Assembly (NCBI GenBank): GCA_017398165.1
Contig: JAFQHB010000179.1
Span: 1-23,628 of the forward strand
Origin: Bacillota bacterium
GTDB lineage: Bacteria; Bacillota; Dehalobacteriia; UBA4068; UBA4997
Length of the DNA: 23,628 nt
Direction of reading: 5' to 3'
This document shows positions 1 through 4,893 of the stretch, in pieces. Each line of letters begins with the position of its first letter. Position 1 is the stretch's first letter. The notes beneath the pieces were generated by a model that worked only from the letters and a program-made list of their open reading frames with translations, searched no databases and was not told where the DNA came from. The position numbers and the translations under genes were made by a program.

Positions 1-479
1 GTATGCTGGCTGAGGCACGGGTAGAGTTTGCCGGGCGCAGCGTGCGGCTGAATTGCTTTTTGGATACCGGGAATAATCTGCGCGAACCGTTATCCGGTCG
101 GCCGGTGTTGTTGGCCGAGCTGGCGGCGCTGCAGCAGGTGCTGCCGGAGGAGCTTTGCCGGCGGCTGAGTGAGCTTTATCGGGTGCAGGGTATGAAGTGC
201 CGTCCGTATCAGTTGTTGGTGGATCTGGCGGGATATGATTGGGGTAACAGGCTGGTGCTGCTACCTTTTTGTTCCGTTGGGGAGCAGGGCGGCTTGTTAT
301 TGGGGTTTATCCCGGATATGGTGGAGCTGCAAACGGCGGGGGATGAGCGTCCCCGGCAGACCGAGCTGGTGTTGGCGCTGTGTCCGCTGCCGCTGAAAGG
401 TTTGCAGGGCGCGCGGGGTATCGTGCATCCTGATGTGGTGTGGGCGGCTATGGGTGATGCGGGGGTACAGGCTGCGTGA
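1..479 (+). CDS. spoIIGA: Sigma-E processing peptidase SpoIIGA, C-terminal part (5' end outside window)
   Basis: SpoIIGA is a membrane-anchored aspartic protease that activates pro-sigma-E in the mother cell during sporulation. The visible 158 residues match its C-terminal protease domain. The active-site motif DTGN is followed by LREPLSGRPV, then come RPYQLLVDL, LLPFCSVGEQGG and LLGFIPDMVEL, and the HPDVVWAAM end that follows the family's late HP motif. The N-terminal membrane segments of the family (about 300 residues in total) would lie upstream, so the first ATG seen here is internal. The gene ends in TGA at 477-479. In the textbook arrangement sigE follows directly; here no sigE or any other + strand gene follows before a long non-coding stretch. 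The family call is from motifs only. Confidence 0.85.
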   Translation, partial: MLAEARVEFAGRSVRLNCFLDTGNNLREPLSGRPVLLAELAALQQVLPEELCRRLSELYRVQGMKCRPYQLLVDLAGYDWGNRLVLLPFCSVGEQGGLLLGFIPDMVELQTAGDERPRQTELVLALCPLPLKGLQGARGIVHPDVVWAAMGDAGVQAA

Positions 480-506
480 GTGGGATAGTCTGCTTCCCCC
501 CTCAAA

Positions 507-535
507 TTGCAGCTTGGTGTTAAACATAATATATT
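507..535 (+). promoter_or_regulatory. Possible promoter in the gene-free stretch after spoIIGA
   Basis: TTGCAG (507-512), a 17-base spacer and TATATT (530-535). The same -35 hexamer and spacing occur in front of purL. A transcript starting near 542 would run through the hairpin at 605-664, the G-tract at 679-695 and the motif at 691-720 without meeting a gene. The -35 matches only half the consensus, so this is tentative. The stretch 480-810 holds no convincing ORF on either strand. Confidence 0.35.
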
Positions 536-604
536 TTTAGGGATCTGCCTTGTCCGTTTCTGTATGTCGGCTTACCCACTATCCAAGATATTTTTCTGTC
601 TCGC

Positions 605-664
605 CCCGCACACACAGCGATACTGCAAGCCCGTAGGGCGCAGCAGTGAGTCTGTGTGTGCGGG
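605..664 (+). repeat. Nested inverted repeat (60-base hairpin)
   Basis: Perfect 13-base arms CCCGCACACACAG (605-617) and CTGTGTGTGCGGG (652-664) enclose a second stem ACTGC/GCAGT (622-626 with 643-647) and a third GCCC/GGGC (629-632 with 636-639) around a GTA triloop. This gives about 22 pairs with small, nearly symmetrical internal loops. No T-run follows on either strand, so it is not a standard intrinsic terminator. It lies 14 bases upstream of a G-quadruplex tract and forms part of the element described at 691-720. It could be an RNA structure or a cruciform. Confidence 0.75.
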
Positions 665-678
665 ACAATAAACCAAAT

Positions 679-695
679 GGGGTGGGAGGGTGGGG
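679..695 (+). other. G-quadruplex-forming tract with one-base loops
   Basis: Four G-runs read GGGG-T-GGG-A-GGG-T-GGGG. This is the most stable class of G-quadruplex motif, with all loops one base long, and it would form on the + strand or in a + strand transcript. It overlaps the start of the conserved 30-base motif. The second copy of that motif is also preceded by a G-quadruplex-capable tract (22272-22246, minus strand), although with longer loops. Confidence 0.7.
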
Positions 696-720
696 CGACG
701 GGGACTCCCGAGCGTGGTAC
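691..720 (+). repeat. Conserved 30-base motif, copy 1
   Basis: The block reads TGGGGCGACG then GGGACTCCCGAG then CGTGGTAC. It matches the minus strand at 22258-22229 at 26 of 30 positions. The core GGGACTCCCGAG and the end GTGGTAC are identical. In both copies a hairpin and G-rich tract lie upstream and an A-rich stretch lies downstream, followed by the terminator hairpin of a convergent gene. It resembles no insertion sequence end or riboswitch that I can name. Confidence 0.6.
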
Positions 721-758
721 ATCCCTAAAAACCTTATTACGTTTTTATTAAACAATTC

Positions 759-802
759 AAAAAAGCACCCGCCTCAAGGGTATGAGCCCCCGCAGCAGGT
801 GC
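759..802 (-). terminator. Intrinsic terminator of the small membrane-protein gene
   Basis: Read on the minus strand, GCACCTGC (802-795) pairs with GCGGGTGC (772-765), including one G-U pair. The run of T made by the A-run at 759-764 follows. It lies just after the TAA at 811-813. Confidence 0.75.
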
Positions 803-810
803 ATATTTCT

Positions 811-1059
811 TTATTTATCAGATGTCGTCCCGCTGCCATCGGCCTCCCGGCGATCTATCAGCGCTCTTATCTCCAACAACTGCTGTTTGATATCCGACAA
901 TTCTTTCAGGATGAAGTAGCTGACCAACATAATCAGTAATATCATAGTCAATCCGGAGCGTCACCCCAAATCCAGCACCCAGACAGGAAACACTATCAGC
1001 AAAATCAGCAGGAGCCTAATTATTATCCTGCCAATACGGATCCCCTTTTCATCTTTCAT
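811..1059 (-). pseudogene. Small two-helix membrane protein gene interrupted by one in-frame TGA
   Basis: A strong ribosome binding site (GGAGGG, 6 bases before ATG at 1059-1057) starts an 82-codon frame that ends in TAA at 813-811. The frame is broken only by TGA at codon 33 (963-961). Before the stop: MKDEKGIRIGRII followed by a hydrophobic helix ending VFPVWVLDLG. After it: RSGLTMILLIMLV, a second helix, then the charged tail KELSDIKQQLLEIRALIDRR. Promoter, ribosome site and terminator all look intact. A TGG-to-TGA change (DLG-W-RSG) is the simplest explanation. A 32-residue product, or restart at an internal ATG (944-942), remains possible. I do not recognise the family; a small stress or envelope membrane protein would fit. 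No shift of frame is needed to read both halves. Confidence 0.7.
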
Positions 1060-1105
1060 TTTGAGCCCTCCTTATGTACCTGTCTATTTGCCTGCTTATG
1101 TACAC

Positions 1106-1134
1106 ATTATATAAATATTCACCCCAAAAGTAAA
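1106..1134 (-). promoter_or_regulatory. Promoter of the interrupted membrane-protein gene
   Basis: On the minus strand TTTACT (1134-1129), a 17-base spacer and a perfect TATAAT (1111-1106) lie 47 bases before the start codon. Together with the terminator at 759-802 this makes a single-gene unit. Confidence 0.6.
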
Positions 1135-1224
1135 CATCAGCAGCAAGTATTTACCCAGTCTATAATTAACATTTTTCAAAAAGCAACATTTTATCAAGCA
1201 GCCTTATTCGGCTTTTAGCCGCAT

Positions 1225-1265
1225 AAAAAGCCTGCCGCACGAACAAGAGATTGGCGGCAGGCTTT
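1225..1265 (-). terminator. Intrinsic terminator after the stalk-domain gene pair
   Basis: On the minus strand AAAGCCTGCCGC (1265-1254) pairs perfectly with GCGGCAGGCTTT (1238-1227), and the T-run from 1229-1225 follows. It closes transcription of the genes at 1298-2479 and 2499-3728. Confidence 0.85.
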
Positions 1266-1297
1266 CGTATAGCTTATTTGCAATAGCTTATTTATAT

Positions 1298-2479
1298 TTA
1301 TAGGTCAGCAGCAAAATAATGACAGGTCAGGTACAGTACACCGTCCTCGGCCTTTTCGAAGCCCAGAAAACCGCCGCCCTCCACCGTCGAATAAAGGAAA
1401 CCGCGCTGTTTTTGTTCCTCCTTGGAAAGCAGTTCATCCACCAGATCGACAGCTTCTTTGGTGCGGATATTTACCAATATCATAGTGCTGCCACCGTTAC
1501 GCGCCGGCGAGGAACTATTCAGCAACATATACTCCCCATCCGTAAAGCAGAAGTAATAATCACTGACTTCTGCATTTACCAGCATATCGGCGTATTTATA
1601 CTCGGTCAGCACAGCACCATCGGTGTCCAGTTTGTATACCGCATCCTCCTCCGGCCACCAAAAATCAGTGCCATCAATATAATAATCGGGCAATATGGCA
1701 GTACCGGGGGCACCGGTGCCCCAAATATAGCGGTTATTCTGCACCTTATCCGTCAAGAGCAGCCGTATCTCATGGCTGACCGGCGGATCCATAGGCCCAC
1801 CGCTAATGTCAACGATCACTCTGCCGTCAGCCAGCTCATTAACATCACGGATGCCCCAGTCATACACCCAACCGCACTTTGCCTTATATGTATCGGCCAG
1901 CTCCGGCACCTGCCCCAGGGAACGCATCACACCACCGGCAGCCAGCTCGGTTACTTCACCGGTGGCGAAATCCACCGTATAGCTCTTGCCATCAATAGCC
2001 GTATTAACGAAGTTCTTTCGCAAAGTAACGGTTTTATCGGTATTATCCCATATTACCTCGCACAGCAGATTCTCAGCCACGAAGCGCAGCGGAATATAAG
2101 TAACACCGTCGATAAGCCGCGGTGCAGGCATTGTCAGTTCTGTGGTCTGCCCCAGACGGGTTATCTGTGCGTCGGACTGACCAATACCCATTTGCAGCAC
2201 CGCACCGTCACAACGTTTGATCGTGATGGATCGCGTACTCTCCTGCCAATCTACCGTGGCGGACATTTTCTCAAAAAGTACACGCAGCGGCACAAACACA
2301 CTGCCATCAACCGCACGGCCATAGCCTAACGGATCATCATAACTCCATACAAAGCTGGAATCGATCCTGATGGGGTATTCGGTCTGATCGGCCGCCCAGA
2401 CCGGCTGCACCGCCAGGCAGAGCAGCAGCGCCATAGCCAGTATGGCACTCAGCCTGTTTTTCTTCTCTTTTTTCAACAT
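1298..2479 (-). CDS. Secreted stalk-domain (copper amine oxidase N-terminal-like) protein, paralogue A
   Basis: 393 residues. Residues 1-29 are a signal peptide (MLKKEKKNR, hydrophobic LSAILAMALLLCLA, cut after PVWA). Residues about 35-155 match the copper amine oxidase N-terminal-like 'stalk' domain (PF07833): VFVPLRVLFEKMSATVDWQ, then TYIPLRFVAENLLCEVIWD. The rest carries repeated 'DGEYMLLNS' and 'FEKAEDGVLYLT' strands of unknown role. The domain is common on secreted and cell-wall proteins of Clostridia and does not imply amine oxidase activity, because no catalytic domain is present. It starts 19 bases after the stop of its paralogue, with the same leader sequence (GAAAGGGTG before ATG). 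Compared with the paralogue a 20-base deletion near the end changes the frame, so the last residues are HYFAADL. The lost ending (LLTYKYK) is still readable out of frame at about 1310-1288. Confidence 0.85.
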   Translation of the reverse strand: MLKKEKKNRLSAILAMALLLCLAVQPVWAADQTEYPIRIDSSFVWSYDDPLGYGRAVDGSVFVPLRVLFEKMSATVDWQESTRSITIKRCDGAVLQMGIGQSDAQITRLGQTTELTMPAPRLIDGVTYIPLRFVAENLLCEVIWDNTDKTVTLRKNFVNTAIDGKSYTVDFATGEVTELAAGGVMRSLGQVPELADTYKAKCGWVYDWGIRDVNELADGRVIVDISGGPMDPPVSHEIRLLLTDKVQNNRYIWGTGAPGTAILPDYYIDGTDFWWPEEDAVYKLDTDGAVLTEYKYADMLVNAEVSDYYFCFTDGEYMLLNSSSPARNGGSTMILVNIRTKEAVDLVDELLSKEEQKQRGFLYSTVEGGGFLGFEKAEDGVLYLTCHYFAADL

Positions 2480-2498
2480 ACACTACACCCTTTCACAT

Positions 2499-3728
2499 TT
2501 ATTTGTATTTATAGGTCAGCAGAACATTTTGAACATTACCATCCCAATAATGATGCGTCATATACAACACACCGTCCTCAGCCTTCTCAAACAACAGCGC
2601 ACTGCCGCCTTCAAATGCCCACAAACCAAAAGCACCCTGTTGTTCCTCGGGTATCAGTACCTTGATCATATCCACGGCCTCTTTGGTCTGCATATTCACC
2701 AACACCGGTCTGCAGTTGACACTGTCCCCCTCCATCTGGCAATTCAGCAGCATATATTCCCCATCCGCGAACAAAAAGCTGTTTTTACTGTCCTGCTGCA
2801 GTGCCACACCGGAAAGCATATCGGCATACAGATATTCCGCCAGCACCTCGCCGTCGGTATCGTCGATCTGCAGCACACGGTCTGCCTCCGGCCACCACAC
2901 ATTATGGTCATCAGCATAAACATTGTATTCCACCGTATTTAGATTGAGCCACTCCATCCAATAAAAGCAGCGGCTGTTCTGTGCATTATTGTGCAGCAAA
3001 AGCTGTATATTCCTTGTCAGATTGGAATCCCGCACCCAGGCATCCACCAACACGATATAATTACCGGCGTCGGTCTGCCGGACGTCACGCACATACCAGC
3101 CCATACAGATACGCCCATCCATTGCCTGATAAGCCTGTGCGATATCTGCCGCTTCGGCCTGCCCCAGCAGCGTCACCTTGCCGTCAGCAGTTCGCTCGGT
3201 CATTTCCCCTGTCGCAAAATCCAGCGTATAAGTATTACCGTCTATCTCTCGGCAGGCAAAATACCCCAGCACCGTAACGCTTTTGGCCGCGTTGTCCCAG
3301 ATCACCTGATACATCAGGTTCTCAGCCGTAAAGCGCAGCGGCACATAAGTAACGCCCTTTATCAGCCGCGGTGCCGATATAGCCATCTTTTCAGTCTGCC
3401 CCAGGCGGGTTATCTGCGCGTCAGACTTCCCGATACCCATTTGCAGCACTGCACCGTCGCAGCGCGTCACGGTGATAGTCCGCGTCCCGGCCTGCCAGTC
3501 AACATCAGCCATCACCAGCTCTGCCAGCACACGCAGCGGCACAAATATCTGACCGTCCACATTCCGCCCATAAGCCACCGGATCGCCCACCGACCAGCCA
3601 TTGGCATACTCTGTAAATATGGGGTAATCACCCCGATCCGCAGCCCAGACCGGCTGCGCCGCCAGGCAGAGCAGCAGCGCCATAGCCAGTATGACACTCA
3701 GTCTGTTTTTCCTTTCTTTTTTCAACAT
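2499..3728 (-). CDS. Secreted stalk-domain (copper amine oxidase N-terminal-like) protein, paralogue B
   Basis: 409 residues from ATG at 3728, preceded by GAGAGGG. A longer frame upstream (to 3896) lacks a ribosome site and would bury the signal peptide, so I reject it. Residues 1-29 are a signal peptide almost identical to that of paralogue A (MLKKERKNRLSVILAMALL). The PF07833-type domain follows, with VFVPLRVL-like IFVPLRVLAELVMADVDWQ and TYVPLRFTAENLMYQVIWD. The C-terminal half matches paralogue A along its length (GEYMLLNC, LFEKAEDGVLYMTHHYW) and ends LLTYKYK. The two genes are clearly a tandem duplication and probably share one transcript ending at 1225. The product is expected to be exported; its function is unknown. 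Confidence 0.85.
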   Translation of the reverse strand: MLKKERKNRLSVILAMALLLCLAAQPVWAADRGDYPIFTEYANGWSVGDPVAYGRNVDGQIFVPLRVLAELVMADVDWQAGTRTITVTRCDGAVLQMGIGKSDAQITRLGQTEKMAISAPRLIKGVTYVPLRFTAENLMYQVIWDNAAKSVTVLGYFACREIDGNTYTLDFATGEMTERTADGKVTLLGQAEAADIAQAYQAMDGRICMGWYVRDVRQTDAGNYIVLVDAWVRDSNLTRNIQLLLHNNAQNSRCFYWMEWLNLNTVEYNVYADDHNVWWPEADRVLQIDDTDGEVLAEYLYADMLSGVALQQDSKNSFLFADGEYMLLNCQMEGDSVNCRPVLVNMQTKEAVDMIKVLIPEEQQGAFGLWAFEGGSALLFEKAEDGVLYMTHHYWDGNVQNVLLTYKYK

Positions 3729-3768
3729 ACACCACACCCTCTCACATTTATTTGGCAACGCTACTATA

Positions 3769-3800
3769 ATTATAAAAAATTCCACTATTTTCTTGCACAA
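3769..3800 (-). promoter_or_regulatory. Possible promoter of the stalk-domain pair
   Basis: A perfect TATAAT lies on the minus strand at 3774-3769, 41 bases before the start codon of paralogue B. The nearest -35-like hexamer is TTGTGC (3800-3795), with a 20-base spacer that is longer than usual. That hexamer lies immediately after the terminator of the alaS operon. The -10 is convincing and the -35 is not. Confidence 0.4.
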
Positions 3801-3803
3801 TAT

Positions 3804-3836
3804 AAAAAGGGATGAAAGCCATACGCTCTCATCCCT
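3804..3836 (-). terminator. Intrinsic terminator of the alaS-ireB-ruvX-DUF1292 operon
   Basis: On the minus strand AGGGATGA (3836-3829) pairs with TCATCCCT (3815-3808), followed by TTTTTATATT. It lies 22 bases after the stop of the DUF1292 gene. Confidence 0.85.
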
Positions 3837-3858
3837 CTGATTTGCTGTTTGCCTATGC

Positions 3859-4143
3859 CTATTCTTCGTCCTCAAAAAGCAGCTCATTGTAGGCATCGAC
3901 TACCATCTGCCACTCCTCATCGTCCTCGATATAGGCGAATACCTCGTCACCGTTCTCCTCCGGGTCAATGCGAAAGATAACAGCCTCGTCCTCCTCGGCG
4001 GTTTCTTCCTCATTCAGCGGCAGCAGGAAAGCATAACGCTTGCCGTTGATCTCCAGCAGCTCAATGACCTCAAAATCTATCGGATTATCGTTATCATCCA
4101 GCAGAGTGATAATGTTCTCGTTTTCAAACTCTTTCTGTGTCAT
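3859..4143 (-). CDS. DUF1292 family protein (YrzB-like)
   Basis: 94 residues, very acidic (EEEETAEEDEAVIFRIDPEE and a C-terminal LLFEDEE). It has the family pattern ENIITLLDDNDNPIDFEVIELLEINGKRYAFLLPL near the start and DEVFAYIEDDEEWQMVVDAYNEL near the end. DUF1292 proteins are short cytosolic proteins of unknown function. They are regularly encoded after ruvX and ireB in Bacillota, as here, where only 11 bases separate it from ruvX. It is the last gene of the operon. Assignment rests on the sequence pattern and the conserved position. Confidence 0.85.
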   Translation of the reverse strand: MTQKEFENENIITLLDDNDNPIDFEVIELLEINGKRYAFLLPLNEEETAEEDEAVIFRIDPEENGDEVFAYIEDDEEWQMVVDAYNELLFEDEE

Positions 4144-4154
4144 ATCCGTCTACC

Positions 4155-4574
4155 TCATTTCGGGTTATTTGGGTTTTCCATATAGGTCGAAAGTATCAGC
4201 ACAGCCGCCAGCTTATCCACTACCTGCTTGCGCTTGCGGCGGCTCACGTCGCCCTCCAGCAGCACGCGCTGCGCCGCCACAGTGGTCAGACGTTCATCCT
4301 GATAATATATCGGCAGGCCAAAGCGCTCCTTTAGCTGCTCCGCCAGATGCCGCACCTTATCCACCGCCGTGTCACTGTCGCCGTTCAGCCGCAGCGGCAG
4401 CCCCAATACGAAAGCCTCCACGCCGTATTGCTTCACGATCTCCTCCAGTGCGGCCAGATCTTTCTCCTTGCTCTGGCGGCGGATGGTAGTCACTCCCTGG
4501 GCCGTCCAGCCCAGCGGGTCGCTCACCGCCACACCGATAGTGGCAGTGCCGACGTCCAGCCCCAGCAGCCTCAT
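4155..4574 (-). CDS. ruvX: Putative Holliday junction resolvase / pre-16S rRNA nuclease RuvX (YqgF)
   Basis: 139 residues, the usual length. The RNase H-like fold motifs are present: LGLDVGTATIGVAVSD with Asp7 as first metal ligand, FVLGLPLRLNG (residues 55-64), YYQDERLTT with Glu94, and VVDKLAAVLIL with Asp120. The protein is cytosolic. In Escherichia coli the homologue matures the 5' end of 16S rRNA, and a role in recombination has also been proposed. The start codon overlaps the stop of ireB (ATGA at 4574-4571), implying coupled translation. Confidence 0.92.
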   Translation of the reverse strand: MRLLGLDVGTATIGVAVSDPLGWTAQGVTTIRRQSKEKDLAALEEIVKQYGVEAFVLGLPLRLNGDSDTAVDKVRHLAEQLKERFGLPIYYQDERLTTVAAQRVLLEGDVSRRKRKQVVDKLAAVLILSTYMENPNNPK

Positions 4575-4843
4575 TTCGCCGACTCCCGCCCCTTCAGATA
4601 GGAGGTCAGCAGCTCTTCGATCAGATCGTCGCGCTCCACACGGCGGATCAGGCTGCGTGCCTGTTTATGGCTGGTGATATACGTCGGATCACCCGAAATG
4701 AAGTAACCGACCAGCTGGTTGATCGAGTTGTAGCCCTTTTCCTCCAACGCTTCATAAACAGTCAGCAGGACGTCGCGCGGGTTCAGCTCTTCCTCCTTGC
4801 TAACCTTGAAATACATCGTCTGTTCCAGTCTGTTGTCAGCCAT
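4571..4843 (-). CDS. ireB: IreB family regulatory phosphoprotein
   Basis: 90 residues from ATG at 4843. AAGGAG lies 8 bases upstream. A GTG nine bases earlier (4852) is too close to that site, so I do not use it. The sequence matches the former DUF965/YrzL family: LEQTMYFKV near the start, LLTVYEALEEKGYNSINQLVGY, then GDPTYITSHKQARSLIRR. In Enterococcus faecalis IreB is a substrate of the Ser/Thr kinase IreK and affects cephalosporin resistance, with phosphorylated threonines near the N-terminus. Here Thr9 (LEQTMYF) is the only threonine in that area. It lies between alaS and ruvX, the conserved neighbourhood of the family. Confidence 0.92.
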   Translation of the reverse strand: MADNRLEQTMYFKVSKEEELNPRDVLLTVYEALEEKGYNSINQLVGYFISGDPTYITSHKQARSLIRRVERDDLIEELLTSYLKGRESAK

Positions 4844-4893
4844 AAAACACACTCCTTATAATATGCTCAAAAGCAGTACAAAAAACTCATTTC

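Noticed and set aside
646..939. 97-codon + strand frame after spoIIGA
   Set aside because: It overlaps the hairpin, the G-tract and the terminator of the minus-strand gene, and has no ribosome site.
811..1059. TGA recoding as a general feature of the organism
   Set aside because: alaS, ruvX-overlapping ireB, thiY and spoIIGA all end in TGA at family-appropriate positions, so TGA is a normal stop here.
1298..3728. Copper amine oxidase enzymes
   Set aside because: Only the N-terminal stalk-type domain is present; the catalytic domain with the topaquinone Tyr and Cu ligands is absent.
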